From Vibrio owensii CAIM 1854 = LMG 25443 (lineage in GTDB: Bacteria > Pseudomonadota > Gammaproteobacteria > Enterobacterales > Vibrionaceae), in assembly GCF_000817815.1 (NCBI RefSeq), contig NZ_JPRD01000011.1, positions 285,014 to 349,013 of the forward strand: a stretch of DNA of 64,000 bases, in the 5' to 3' direction. The notes below the pieces were generated by a model, which worked only from the letters and a program-made list of their open reading frames with translations, did no database searches and was not told the DNA's origin. Position numbers and translations under genes: made by a program. Below are positions 9,893 through 20,005 of this stretch, piece after piece (position 1 is the first letter of the stretch; the number at the start of each line of letters is the position of its first letter).

Positions 9893-10264
9893 GCTTTTTC
9901 TCCAAAATGTATTGTTGTGTTTGCATAGAGATAGGCGTCTAGAATATGCTCGTGTAAAAAATAATGTACACTTTATAAGATGTTTGTATGACGCTCTATG
10001 TATGGCAAGTAAAGCAGTTTCAATTTAAAATTGGAACCCCGATCAGCACATTTATCGCACAAATGTATCATTGTTCACGCTAAATGCTGCTTTTTTGCGC
10101 AAAAGTTAAAATTTCATCCAACATTTCACACCTCAGTAACACAAACCCCCGTTATAAAATTCATTTCACAACACAAAATCACTTATCCGTGATGGTATGA
10201 AAATAGTTTCCCGTTCCGCCATTTACGCTTAATATCCATATTGGGCTTATTACTTTTGGCGTAT
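9893..10264. other. Divergent intergenic region (NSS transporter / cls)
   Basis: 372 bases between divergent genes, AT-rich, so promoters for both must lie here. I see no strong operator, riboswitch or RNA gene. Confidence 0.4.
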
Positions 10265-11722
10265 ATGGACAAGTTCTATCACTTTCTCACCCTAGCCAGC
10301 ATCGGACTTTACTGGTTCCTAGTCGCTGGTGTTACTATTCGTGTCGTATTAAAACGTCGCGCTGTCAGCGTTTCTCTCGCATGGCTCATGATCATCTACA
10401 TCCTGCCAGTGCTTGGTGTTGCCTGTTACTTCCTGTTTGGTGAGCTCAACCTTGGCCGAAAACGTGCAGAACGTGCCAAAGTCATGTTCACGCCGTTCCA
10501 ACAATGGTTCACTCAGTTAAATGATTGTAACGCGCATGTTCCAGAAGCCATGGGCCGTCACATCTATCGCATCGATGAGTTATGTAACAACCGTCTTGGT
10601 CTACCAGCGCTGAGTGGTAACACGCTTTCACTTCAACAATCGCCGGATGAGATTCTCCATTCAATCATTGAAGATATCGAAAACGCACAGCACAGCATTC
10701 GAATGGTGTTCTACATTTGGCATCCGGGCGGTTTAGCCGACTCTGTTGCTTCTGCATTGATTCAAGCTGCGAAGCGTGGCGTGGATGTTAAGCTGCTGCT
10801 CGACTCAGCTGGTAGCCCTCGCTTCTTCCGTAGCCCTTGGTACAAGATGATGAAAGATGCGGGCATCGATGTGGTGCAGGCATTAGAAGTAAAGATGTGG
10901 CGTATTTTCCTTCGCCGATTGGATTTACGTCAGCATCGCAAGATCATCGTGATTGATGACGAGATAGCCTATACAGGTTCTATGAACTTGGTTGATCCTG
11001 CTTTCTTTAAACAGAACAGTGGCGTGGGTCAATGGATCGATATCATGGTGCGTGTTACAGGGCCAACAGTAAACGTATTGAGCGCTATCCATTGTTGGGA
11101 TTGGGAAGTAGAGACTGGCGAGCGTCAGTTTCCAAAGCACCCAGAGTGCCGCATTGACAACAGCGATGAGTTTCAACATCCAATTCAGGTGGTTCCATCT
11201 GGTCCGGGGATGCCAGAGTACTTGATTTACCAAGTACTGACGCTGGCAATCAATCAAGCGAACCGCTCTGTCAGAATCACAACGCCTTACTTTGTACCGA
11301 GCACAGACTTATTGGAAACGCTTAAAATGACCGCACAACGCGGTATAGAAGTGGAGCTGATCATTCCGCATAAGAACGATTCAATGATGGTTCAGTGGGC
11401 CTCACGTGCGTTTTACAGTGAGTTACTTGCTGCAGGCGTCAAAATCTATGAATTTTATGGCGGGTTGCTACACACGAAATCGGTGGTGATTGACCAACAA
11501 TTCTGCTTGGTTGGTACGGTCAACATGGACATGCGAAGCTTGTGGCTGAACTTTGAAGTGACGCTTGCGGTAGACGACGAAGAGTTCACAAGACAAATGT
11601 CATGGCTACAGGATACTTACATCAGTCAGTCTCATACGGTTGATAAAGTCGAGTGGGAAAAGCGCAGCATTTTTTCTCGATTCCTAGAGCGCGTTTTCTA
11701 TTTATTTAACCCATTACTGTAA
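10265..11722 (+). CDS. clsA: Cardiolipin synthase A
   Basis: 485 residues from the ATG at 10265, almost exactly the length of E. coli ClsA; the frame is open from a TTG at 10241 but that adds residues absent from the family. Two N-terminal membrane helices are followed by the conserved LGxxRAER segment and two phospholipase-D motifs, HRKIIVIDDEIAYTGS and HTKSVVIDQQFCLVGT, whose His and Lys residues catalyse transfer between two phosphatidylglycerol molecules to form cardiolipin and glycerol. It acts at the inner membrane. The C-terminal RVFYLFNPLL matches the family end. Confidence 0.93.
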   Translation: MDKFYHFLTLASIGLYWFLVAGVTIRVVLKRRAVSVSLAWLMIIYILPVLGVACYFLFGELNLGRKRAERAKVMFTPFQQWFTQLNDCNAHVPEAMGRHIYRIDELCNNRLGLPALSGNTLSLQQSPDEILHSIIEDIENAQHSIRMVFYIWHPGGLADSVASALIQAAKRGVDVKLLLDSAGSPRFFRSPWYKMMKDAGIDVVQALEVKMWRIFLRRLDLRQHRKIIVIDDEIAYTGSMNLVDPAFFKQNSGVGQWIDIMVRVTGPTVNVLSAIHCWDWEVETGERQFPKHPECRIDNSDEFQHPIQVVPSGPGMPEYLIYQVLTLAINQANRSVRITTPYFVPSTDLLETLKMTAQRGIEVELIIPHKNDSMMVQWASRAFYSELLAAGVKIYEFYGGLLHTKSVVIDQQFCLVGTVNMDMRSLWLNFEVTLAVDDEEFTRQMSWLQDTYISQSHTVDKVEWEKRSIFSRFLERVFYLFNPLL

Positions 11723-11749
11723 TAAATAGATTAAAACCGATAAATCCAT

Positions 11750-11784
11750 ACAAAACCGACAGATTCACGCTGTTGGTTTTCTTT
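11750..11784 (+). terminator. Terminator of cls
   Basis: AAAACCGACAG and CTGTTGGTTTT arms (one G-T pair) around ATTCACG, followed by TCTTT. Confidence 0.75.
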
Positions 11785-11912
11785 ATCCCCCTCTCTACTC
11801 CTCATTTTCACATGATGCTCTGACGAGTCCTGTCATTTCCATTTTTCCCTTGCAAACCACCCTTGGTCCATGTTTTAAATATTGAAAATCGTAATTTAGA
11901 CAGGGAATTTTT

Positions 11913-13118
11913 ATGTCAGAAGGCAAAAAGACCAAATTCGTTACCGCAGGTCGAGACAAGAAATGGACTAACGGCGTGGTAAACCCACCAGTACAGCGCG
12001 CTTCAACCATCGTTTTTGATACGGTTGCTGAAAAGAACCAAGCAATGATCAACCGTACAAATAAAACACTCTTCTACGGACGCCGTGGCACGAATACACA
12101 CTTTGCTTTCCAAGATGCCATGGTTGAGATCGAAGGCGGTGCGGGTTGTGCCCTATACCCATGTGGTACGGCTGCGATTTCTAATGCCATCCTGTCTTTT
12201 GTTGAAACGGGCGATCACATCTTAATGGTGGATACCTGTTACGAACCTACTCGCGACTTCTGCGACACCATCATGAAGAAGATGGGCGTCGAGACAACTT
12301 ACTTTGATCCTATGATTGGTGAAGGTATTCGTGAGCTTATTCAACCGAATACCAAAATCTTGTTCCTAGAGTCTCCTGGTTCGATCACCATGGAAGTGAT
12401 GGATGTCCCAACGATGGCTAACATTGCCCATGAGCAGGACATCATCGTCATGTTGGACAACACTTGGGGTGCCGGTGTGAATTTCTCACCATTCGAGCAC
12501 GGTGTTGATATCTCTATCCAAGCAGCGACCAAGTACATTGTTGGTCACTCAGATGTAATGCTGGGTACGGCCGTTGCGTCTGAGAAGTACTGGGACCAAC
12601 TGCGCGAACAAAGCTACCTTATGGGACAATGCGTTTCTCCTGATGATGCATATCTTGGTCTGCGCGGAATTCGTACTTTAGATGTTCGCTTACGCCAGCA
12701 TGCAGAGAACAGCCTGAAAGTCGCACAGTGGTTGGCAAGCCGCCCTGAAGTCGATCACGTTCGTCACCCTGCCCTAGAAAGCTGCCCTGGTCATGAGTTC
12801 TTTAAGCGCGACTTTACCGGTGGTAATGGCTTGTTCTCATTCGTATTGAAAAGCTCGTACCCGAAAGCAACCACAGCATTGTTGGATGGCATGAAACACT
12901 TCAGCATGGGTTATTCATGGGGTGGTTTTGAGAGTTTGATTTTAGCTAACGAGCCAAAAAGCTTTAATAGCTTGCGCACAGTGGCGAATCCAAACTTCGA
13001 AGGCACACTTATCCGCCTGCACATCGGTCTCGAAGATGTTGAAGATCTCATTGCCGACCTTGAAGCTGGCTTCGAGCGATACAACGCACTCGTACTCGAA
13101 AAAGAAGCCTCTTTATAA
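11913..13118 (+). CDS. metC: Cystathionine beta-lyase
   Basis: 401 residues, PLP-dependent Cys/Met-metabolism family. Lys207 in AATKYIVGHSD binds the cofactor; LDNTWGAG and the YGRRGTNTHFAFQ segment are typical of proteobacterial MetC. It splits cystathionine into homocysteine, pyruvate and ammonia in methionine synthesis. ACAGGG lies about 8 bases before the ATG. It is monocistronic, ended by a strong terminator. Confidence 0.9.
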   Translation: MSEGKKTKFVTAGRDKKWTNGVVNPPVQRASTIVFDTVAEKNQAMINRTNKTLFYGRRGTNTHFAFQDAMVEIEGGAGCALYPCGTAAISNAILSFVETGDHILMVDTCYEPTRDFCDTIMKKMGVETTYFDPMIGEGIRELIQPNTKILFLESPGSITMEVMDVPTMANIAHEQDIIVMLDNTWGAGVNFSPFEHGVDISIQAATKYIVGHSDVMLGTAVASEKYWDQLREQSYLMGQCVSPDDAYLGLRGIRTLDVRLRQHAENSLKVAQWLASRPEVDHVRHPALESCPGHEFFKRDFTGGNGLFSFVLKSSYPKATTALLDGMKHFSMGYSWGGFESLILANEPKSFNSLRTVANPNFEGTLIRLHIGLEDVEDLIADLEAGFERYNALVLEKEASL

Positions 13119-13137
13119 GCATTCAGAACAATTATTA

Positions 13138-13168
13138 AATAGCCTCGTACTGCGAGGCTATTTTTTTG
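13138..13168 (+). terminator. Terminator of metC
   Basis: AATAGCCTCG and CGAGGCTATT arms around TACTG, followed by T5 or more. Confidence 0.9.
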
Positions 13169-13374
13169 CCTCTCATGACAGAGTTACTAACTCATTGTCT
13201 TAATTAGAATTAACTAACATTCTAATATTCATCAACTCAATGTTAATCATATCTGTTGATTTTCTTTTGAGTAATCACAGATTAAAACAATGTGCCACAA
13301 ACGAACTTCTCAACCGCAAAACTTATCGCCTATTTTATAAAACTCATAAGAGGTCATACCACAAGGAGATAGTT

Positions 13375-14301
13375 TTGAAACTCAGATTCATAACAACAAT
13401 GCTTTTCGTTTTAAGCACCCTATCCTTTGCATCTGCCAACGCCAGTGGTTACACAGAGACTAAATATCCCATCGTTCTTGTTCATGGGTTGTTTGGCTTT
13501 GATACCTTAGCCGGTGTCGATTACTTCTATGGCATCCCACACTCTCTGACCAAAGATGGCGCAACGGTTTATGTTGCCCAAGTGTCTGCGACCAACAGTA
13601 GTGAAGCTCGCGGTGAGCAGCTTTTGGCACAGGTTGAAACGCTGCTTGCTGCAACGGGCGCACAGAAGGTCAACTTGATTGGACACAGCCACGGTGGCCC
13701 AACAACACGTTATGTCGCCTCAATACGCCCAGACTTAGTAGCATCCGTTACCAGTATCGGAGGGGTAAATAAGGGTTCTAAAGTTGCAGATATTGTGCGC
13801 GGTACGGTGCCTGAAGGCTCTATCAGTGAAGGCGTGGCCGTGAAGTTGGCAGAAGGACTCGTGACACTGATTAACCTACTCTCTGGTGGCACAGACCTCG
13901 ACCAAGATCCATTGGCCTCTTTAGAAGCTCTAACCACCGAAGGTTCTCTGGCGTTCAACCAATATTACCCAGAAGGCATCCCGACCAGTGAATGCGGAGA
14001 TGGTGATTTATTGGCATCCAATGGCGTGTATTACTACTCATGGACGGGCTCTTCAAACTTTACCAATCTATTTGACCCTACTGACGGCGCAATGGTCGTA
14101 TTAGGCTTGGCATTTGATGGTCCGAACGATGGCCTTGTTGGAGCATGCAGTACTCACCTAGGTAAGGTGATTCGTGACAACTATAAGATGAATCATCTGG
14201 ATGAAATCAACGGATTACTTGGCATTCATCACTTATTCGAAACTGACCCTGTCACACTGTATCGTCAGCATGCAAATCGCCTGAAACTGCAAGGTCTATA
14301 A
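13375..14301 (+). CDS. lipA: Secreted triacylglycerol lipase (Pseudomonas LipA-like, family I)
   Basis: The frame is open from 13240, but a strong AAGGAG lies 7 bases before a TTG at 13375, which also begins a clean signal peptide cut near ANA-SGY. This gives 308 residues. HGLFGFD forms the oxyanion region; Ser105 in GHSHGG is the nucleophile, with Asp252 and His274 as likely triad partners. Cys207 and Cys258 probably form the disulfide known in this group. The next gene encodes its foldase, as expected for family I.1/I.2 lipases, which are folded in the periplasm and exported by type II secretion. Confidence 0.9.
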   Translation: MKLRFITTMLFVLSTLSFASANASGYTETKYPIVLVHGLFGFDTLAGVDYFYGIPHSLTKDGATVYVAQVSATNSSEARGEQLLAQVETLLAATGAQKVNLIGHSHGGPTTRYVASIRPDLVASVTSIGGVNKGSKVADIVRGTVPEGSISEGVAVKLAEGLVTLINLLSGGTDLDQDPLASLEALTTEGSLAFNQYYPEGIPTSECGDGDLLASNGVYYYSWTGSSNFTNLFDPTDGAMVVLGLAFDGPNDGLVGACSTHLGKVIRDNYKMNHLDEINGLLGIHHLFETDPVTLYRQHANRLKLQGL

Positions 14302-14314
14302 AAAGGAACTTATC

Positions 14315-15172
14315 ATGAAGAAAGCCGCTCTTGTCATTGTGTCCGTTGTATCACTCGTTAGTGTAGGAGCGGTTTATTTGTTTCAACCTCAGTCAGCGCA
14401 GCCAACAAAGGCGCATTCACAACAAGACACTACAGTTGATCTTTCCTCCCAGAAAGACTTCTTTGAGTACTCATTGAGCAGTCTTGGGGAGCAAAGCCTT
14501 GAAGAAATCAAAGCCAACGTAAAAGCCGGCGAATCACAATCAAATTCACTGGGTATCAACGCAGAACTGTTCGAGACTTACCTCGCCTACAAAGAAGCGT
14601 TATCCAAGCTAGAACCGTTCGAAGGAAATTCACTGTCATTGATGGAATTGAAAGAACTGAACAATGCCATCTTGTCTATGCAGAGCGAATTTTTTACTGA
14701 CGAACAAATTGCTCAACTTTTCGATGAAGAAAATCGCTTACGTCAGTTAGCAATAGACAAACTCGCCATTCAAGAAACTGAATTAGACGCTGACTCTCAA
14801 AAACAAATGCTCGAAGAAAACCTCGCCTCTCAACCTGAGTATATTCAGCAAAGTGAGCGCAACAACGCGCTAGTGATTGAACTAAATCAAACCTTAGAAA
14901 TGTCTGTACAAGAGAAGTACTTGGCTCGTGTTGATTTGGTCGGCGAAGAAGGCGCCGAACGACTGCAGGCTTTGGATGAACAACGAGCCTCGTTTAATGC
15001 ATCACTCAACGATTATTTAGAGAAACGAGCGGAGATCATCAACAACGATTTCCTCGGTGAGGATGAAAAGAAAACAGAAATCGCCGGATTAAGAGAACAA
15101 AGCTTCGAGCAAAACCAATGGCGTCGCGTCGAAGCTTTAGAAAGAATTCATGATAGTGAAGCGAACAACTAA
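14315..15172 (+). CDS. lifO: Lipase-specific foldase (lipase chaperone)
   Basis: 285 residues. One N-terminal membrane anchor (about 5-23) is followed by a variable linker and a highly helical, charged periplasmic domain. The segment DFFEYSLSSLGE matches the foldase signature RxxFDYxLSxxGE, with the Arg replaced by Lys or Asp context. The protein wraps around the lipase encoded 13 bases upstream and is needed for its active fold. AAAAGGA precedes the ATG. Co-transcription with lipA is almost certain. Confidence 0.88.
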   Translation: MKKAALVIVSVVSLVSVGAVYLFQPQSAQPTKAHSQQDTTVDLSSQKDFFEYSLSSLGEQSLEEIKANVKAGESQSNSLGINAELFETYLAYKEALSKLEPFEGNSLSLMELKELNNAILSMQSEFFTDEQIAQLFDEENRLRQLAIDKLAIQETELDADSQKQMLEENLASQPEYIQQSERNNALVIELNQTLEMSVQEKYLARVDLVGEEGAERLQALDEQRASFNASLNDYLEKRAEIINNDFLGEDEKKTEIAGLREQSFEQNQWRRVEALERIHDSEANN

Positions 15173-15180
15173 TTCGATGT

Positions 15181-15741
15181 CTAGTTAGGCTTTTTAGGAC
15201 AACCAACAATGTGGTCATCGACCATACCTACTGCTTGCATGAATGCGTAGCAAATCGTCTCGCCCACAAACTTAAAGCCTTTCTTTTTAAGGAATTTGCT
15301 CATCGCTTTGGACTGTTCTGTCGATACTGGCACTTGGTTCATGTCTGTCCAGTGATTCACAATTGGCTTGCCATCAACAAATTGCCATAGCGCAGCGGAA
15401 AGGCTTCCGTATTCTTCTATCAATTGCTTGGCCGCTTTAGCATTGCTAAATACCGAATTGATTTTACCGCGATGCTTAACCACGTCGAAGTTCTCCACGA
15501 TGAACTCTGTGCGCTCTTCATCGCGTTGAATTAACTTATCTAAGTCATAGTGCTCAAACGCTTCACGATAGCCTTCTCGCTTTTTCAGAATCGTAATCCA
15601 ACTCAAACCAGCTTGCGCGCCTTCTAACGTGATGAACTCAAACAACACGGTATCATCATGCACAGGTATGCCCCATTCTGCATCGTGATATTCTCGTTCA
15701 AGTGGATGGTTCATTGCCCATGCACACGTATTCTGTTCCAT
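15181..15741 (-). CDS. tag: DNA-3-methyladenine glycosylase I
   Basis: 186 residues, normal length for Tag. The N-terminal CAWAMNHPLEREYHDAEWG contains the first zinc Cys and the conserved DxEWG; FEFITLEGAQAGLSWITILKKREGYREAF is the substrate-pocket region, and the C-terminal part holds the remaining zinc ligands (DDHIVGC). It removes 3-methyladenine from alkylated DNA in base-excision repair. It converges on the lipase foldase gene with only 8 bases between the stops. Confidence 0.93.
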   Translation of the reverse strand: MEQNTCAWAMNHPLEREYHDAEWGIPVHDDTVLFEFITLEGAQAGLSWITILKKREGYREAFEHYDLDKLIQRDEERTEFIVENFDVVKHRGKINSVFSNAKAAKQLIEEYGSLSAALWQFVDGKPIVNHWTDMNQVPVSTEQSKAMSKFLKKKGFKFVGETICYAFMQAVGMVDDHIVGCPKKPN

Positions 15742-15750
15742 ATTTAATCC

Positions 15751-15784
15751 TTATAAAAACGCCCCTGACGGTCAGCCAGAGGCG
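15751..15784 (-). terminator. Terminator of the RND efflux operon
   Basis: On the minus strand CGCCTCTG and CAGGGGCG (one G-T pair) form a stem followed by GTTTTTAT, between the permease stop (15812) and tag. Confidence 0.8.
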
Positions 15785-15811
15785 CTTTAGAACGTTCTTA
15801 AAACTCAGTCG

Positions 15812-18800
15812 TTACTTTGGCACTGCCACCTTGTGGAATAGACGATACAATACTGGCACAACAATTAGTGTCAGTACAGTCGCAAAACCCAAACCAAACA
15901 TGATGGTTACAGCCATTGGTTTAAAGAAGATATCCGGTAGTAGAGGAATCATACCAAGAATGGTAGTGATTGCCGCCATACATACCGGGCGCACACGACT
16001 TACCGCTGCATCCACAACTGCGTCGTACGCCTCTTTACCTGACTTCATCTCAATTTCGATCTGGTCAAGCAGTACGATACCGTTTTTCAATACCATGCCC
16101 GACAGACTCAAGAAACCAAGCAGCGCCATAAAGCCAAACGGCGTGTTCAAGGCGAGCAGACCGGTTGTTACACCGATCAATGCCAGAGGCACCGTCAACC
16201 AAACAATCAGCGGCTCCTTAATCGAGTTGAACAAGAAGATGGTGATCAAGAACATGAACAGGTAACCCATTGGCATCGTTGTGAACAATGACGCCTTCGC
16301 ATCGCCTGATGACTCATATTCACCACCCCACTCTAATGAGTAACCTGGTGGCATTTCGATCGCTTCAATCTGTGGTTGTAGACGAGCTTGCAATGTTGCC
16401 GCCGTCTCTTCACCCAAGATATCTGGATCAGCCATCACTGTTAGCATGCGCTTACGGTTTTTACGAACGATGATTGGGTCTTCCCAACGCATGTCGTAAC
16501 CCATAGTTACTTGTTGTAGCGGGATAAACTCACTCTGCGCAGGGCTCCAGATCTTCATGCCTTCGATATTACGAATGTCGATACGCTCATCTTCAGGAAG
16601 GCGAGCTACGATTGGCATCAGCGTTGTGCCATCACGGTACAAACCTATATTCATACCTGAGAACGACATAGATAGGAAATCATCCACATCAGACTTAGTG
16701 ATACCGTAACGACGTGCTTGGCTCTCGTTAAATTGAGGCTCTAGCACTTGAGTACGTTCACGCCAGTCATGACGAATGTTGGTCGCGCCAGGATCGGCAT
16801 ACATCACGTCCATCACTTGCGCTGCGATAGTACGAAGGACAGTTGGATCTGAACCGATAACACGCGCTTCAATCTTCGCACCGCCACCAGGACCCAATTC
16901 AATTTGCTTCAACTTGTAGTTGATTTCTGGGTAGTTGGTTTTGATGTGATCTCTAAAGCGGTCCATCAGTGGTGCCAACGCTTCGTAGTTCTCTACACGC
17001 GTCGTGATTTCACCGTAGGCTGCGTAACTCTTCTCTGGTGAGTAAGTCAGCATGAAACGTTGTAAGCCTTTACCCGCAGTAGTGGTAATGTGCTCAACGT
17101 GATCTTGCTTCGCTAGCCAACCTTCAAGCTCTTTCAGTTTGTCGTTTGTCGCGCGAATGTCTGTACCTTCAGGCAACCAAACGTCTAATTGGAAGATAGG
17201 AGTGGTTGATGATGGGAAGAAGGCTTGTTTTACATGCGTAAAGCCGTAGACACTTGCCGCAAGACCTGCCACCAAAACCACAACCGTAAACCATGCTCGG
17301 CGCATACAGAAGTTTAAGAACTTTTTGTACATTACGAAGATGATGCCGTTGTAAGGGTCGTTGTCTTCCCCTTCACCACTCTTGATTTTCTGACCTTTAA
17401 AGAAGATGTCAGCAAAGAATGGCGTTAGCGAGATCGCAGTAAACCAACTCAGCATTAGAGAGATAAGTAATACAGTAAACAAGGTACCACAGTACTCACC
17501 CGTCGAGTCTTCTGACAGACCGATTGGAGCAAATGCCGTTACTGCAATCACGGTTGCACCTAACAGTGGCCATTTAGTTTGCGTTACGATGTCTGTAGCC
17601 GCTTGAAGTCTCGTTCGTCCTTTCTGGGTACCTATGAGTATCCCTTCCACGACCACGATGGCGTTATCCACCAGCATACCCAGCGCGATAACCAGGGCAC
17701 CCAAGGAGATCCGCTGCAGGTCGATAGCAAAGTACTTCATGAAGATGAAGGTACCTAATACCGTCAACAATAGAATCAGACCAATGAGAAGACCTGATCG
17801 TAAACCCATAAAGAAGAGCAGAACGACGATTACGATGCCCACCGCTTGCGCCAAGCTGACAACGAAACCACTTACCGACTTGTCTACTTCTTTTGGCTGG
17901 TTATAGATTTCTGAGATCTCAACCCCAACCGGCTGTTGGTATTTTAGTTCCGCCACTCGGCGGTCAAACGCTTTGCCCACTTCAACTACGTTAACGCCTT
18001 GAGCAAACGAAATACCCATGTTGAGCGCCAACTCACCATTGTAGTTAATGATGTTGGTTGGAACGTCGACATAGCCACGTTTGATCTCCGCTACGTCTTT
18101 CAAGAAGATCAGACCTTGCGCACCCGACTCTGTCAGTAGCAAATCACCGAGCTCGTCAACGCTCTGGAACTCACCGGTTGGTTGAATACGAATGTACTCA
18201 TCACCAATTCGGATCGCACCTGCGTCAGAAACGACGTTTTGGGTCGATAGTAGGTTAAATACCGTGTTCGGAGATAGACCTAGGCTGCTTAACTTCTTCA
18301 TCGAAATCTCAATGAAGACTTGCTCTTGTTGTTGGCCTGATACAGAAACCTTACTCACCCCGTCGACTAATTCGAGCTCACGTCTCAAATAGTCCACATA
18401 GTCGAGCAGCTCTTTATAGCTGTAGCCATCACCAGTTACGGCCAACAAGATGCCATATACATCACCAAAGTCATCAATGACCGATGGATCATTAACACCC
18501 GGCGGTAATGTGCCTTTTAAGTCGTTGACTTTACGGCGTAACTCATCCCAAATCTGCGGTAAGTCATCCGGACCATAGTTGTTTTTCATGGTCACAGTAA
18601 TTTGCGATAAACCGCGGCTGGAAATGGAGTTAACCTCATCCACATAGGTTAATTGCTGAATCGCTTTTTCGATTGGATAGGTTACCTCTTCTTCGACCTG
18701 TTGCGGTGTCGCACCAGGGTAAGAAGTGACAACCATTGCGTCTTTGATGGTAAAGGCCGGATCTTCAAGACGACCTAGGCCAAAGAACGCAGAGATACCA

Positions 18801-18922
18801 CCGATTAAGAAGATCAGCGATACCATCCAACTAATTACACGGTTACGAATGAAATACGCCGCGATGCCCGTTACGTTTTCATCATCATCTTTTTGAGGCG
18901 CAACGTTATTTTGTTCACTCAT
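15812..18922 (-). CDS. RND multidrug efflux permease
   Basis: 1036 residues with the RND layout: one membrane helix, a large periplasmic loop, six helices, a second loop and five helices. The core helix 4 has the GMLVDNAIVVVEG motif with the proton-relay Asp. The start ATG overlaps the stop of the upstream fusion-protein gene by 4 bases. Two membrane-fusion genes followed by one permease is the arrangement of V. cholerae vexIJK and V. parahaemolyticus vmeTUV; I infer relation to these but did not test it. It expels drugs or bile compounds with an outer-membrane TolC-type channel encoded elsewhere. Confidence 0.93.
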   Translation of the reverse strand: MSEQNNVAPQKDDDENVTGIAAYFIRNRVISWMVSLIFLIGGISAFFGLGRLEDPAFTIKDAMVVTSYPGATPQQVEEEVTYPIEKAIQQLTYVDEVNSISSRGLSQITVTMKNNYGPDDLPQIWDELRRKVNDLKGTLPPGVNDPSVIDDFGDVYGILLAVTGDGYSYKELLDYVDYLRRELELVDGVSKVSVSGQQQEQVFIEISMKKLSSLGLSPNTVFNLLSTQNVVSDAGAIRIGDEYIRIQPTGEFQSVDELGDLLLTESGAQGLIFLKDVAEIKRGYVDVPTNIINYNGELALNMGISFAQGVNVVEVGKAFDRRVAELKYQQPVGVEISEIYNQPKEVDKSVSGFVVSLAQAVGIVIVVLLFFMGLRSGLLIGLILLLTVLGTFIFMKYFAIDLQRISLGALVIALGMLVDNAIVVVEGILIGTQKGRTRLQAATDIVTQTKWPLLGATVIAVTAFAPIGLSEDSTGEYCGTLFTVLLISLMLSWFTAISLTPFFADIFFKGQKIKSGEGEDNDPYNGIIFVMYKKFLNFCMRRAWFTVVVLVAGLAASVYGFTHVKQAFFPSSTTPIFQLDVWLPEGTDIRATNDKLKELEGWLAKQDHVEHITTTAGKGLQRFMLTYSPEKSYAAYGEITTRVENYEALAPLMDRFRDHIKTNYPEINYKLKQIELGPGGGAKIEARVIGSDPTVLRTIAAQVMDVMYADPGATNIRHDWRERTQVLEPQFNESQARRYGITKSDVDDFLSMSFSGMNIGLYRDGTTLMPIVARLPEDERIDIRNIEGMKIWSPAQSEFIPLQQVTMGYDMRWEDPIIVRKNRKRMLTVMADPDILGEETAATLQARLQPQIEAIEMPPGYSLEWGGEYESSGDAKASLFTTMPMGYLFMFLITIFLFNSIKEPLIVWLTVPLALIGVTTGLLALNTPFGFMALLGFLSLSGMVLKNGIVLLDQIEIEMKSGKEAYDAVVDAAVSRVRPVCMAAITTILGMIPLLPDIFFKPMAVTIMFGLGFATVLTLIVVPVLYRLFHKVAVPK

Positions 18923-20004
18923 TGAGTTGCCTCCTGCTTAACCACTTCCACTTTCATGCCATCTCTTAATCGGGATACACCAGCGACAACCACTTTGTCG
19001 TCAAGCTCTAAACCATCAAGGATTTGAACCGAGGTTTGTGACGCTTTACCAGCACGCACTTGCTTGCGAGTTACGGTATTGTCGTCATTCAAGACCCAAA
19101 CAAATTTGTTTTCACGATCCAAATCATCACCATCGGCATTAAAGATGGCTTCGATTGGCACGTTGATACCGATGTTAAGGTCTAGACCGGTCTTTTCATC
19201 TTTAGAGGTCACATCCACCGCCATACCATCAAGAATGTATTCGTTTTCTGGCATAGGCAGAGACAGCGTCACCGTAAAAGTGCCAGTGTTTGGATCTGGC
19301 TCTGTGGTGAACTCTTTGATTTGAGCGTTGTATTCATTGCCGCTTGGTACACGAACTACGGCATTGATTCCCGTCAGATGTTCTTCAGTCGGAGGCTGAT
19401 TAACGTACAAACGGTCAGGAAGCTGAATCAGTACTTCGACGCGATCCACACTGTGAATGTTTACGATGTACTGACCAACTTGAATGTTCTCAAACTGGTC
19501 GACGTTTACGCGCGAAATAACACCATCAACCGGTGCTTTTAGCTCTGTAAACGACAAACGAAGCTTGGCTAATTCAAGTTCAGCAAACGCAATTTGACGC
19601 TGTGCTGCGATCTCATCAAATTGTGATTTTGCCAATAGGCCTTTTTTCACTAGAGGGGCTGAACGGCGGTATTGGCTGTCAACCACAGAAAAACGTGCCG
19701 ATGCGTTATCGACATCAAGCTTGTAATCGGTAGGGTCTAGCGTCGCAATAACATCACCTTTTGTGACCTTATCACCTTCTTTGACCAAGACTCGACTGAC
19801 CTCGCCCGCAACACGGAAGCTTAAGTGTGAACGGTCAGCAGCATTGGCGACAGCAGGAAAATACAGGTTATCGTCAACCTTCTTACCTTCCAGAGAAGCC
19901 ACTCGAACGCGCGGCGTTTCAAGTTCTCGTTCCGGCCCTTTGTCACCACAACCTGCCAATAGCATTGCTGAGCAAAGTGTGGTTAAAGCTAAGATTCCTT
20001 TCAT
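18919..20004 (-). CDS. RND membrane fusion protein (second of two)
   Basis: 361 residues from the ATG at 20004; a longer frame from 20055 would overlap the upstream gene. It is a lipoprotein: a hydrophobic start ends in the lipobox LLAGC. Then follow the barrel-sandwich hybrid halves (GEVSRVLVKEGDKVTKGDVIATLD and FTELKAPVDGVISRVNV) with a helical hairpin between them, and beta-barrel and membrane-proximal domains. It starts one base after the stop of the first fusion gene and overlaps the permease start, so all three are one operon. Confidence 0.9.
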   Translation of the reverse strand: MKGILALTTLCSAMLLAGCGDKGPERELETPRVRVASLEGKKVDDNLYFPAVANAADRSHLSFRVAGEVSRVLVKEGDKVTKGDVIATLDPTDYKLDVDNASARFSVVDSQYRRSAPLVKKGLLAKSQFDEIAAQRQIAFAELELAKLRLSFTELKAPVDGVISRVNVDQFENIQVGQYIVNIHSVDRVEVLIQLPDRLYVNQPPTEEHLTGINAVVRVPSGNEYNAQIKEFTTEPDPNTGTFTVTLSLPMPENEYILDGMAVDVTSKDEKTGLDLNIGINVPIEAIFNADGDDLDRENKFVWVLNDDNTVTRKQVRAGKASQTSVQILDGLELDDKVVVAGVSRLRDGMKVEVVKQEATQ

Positions 20005-20005
20005 A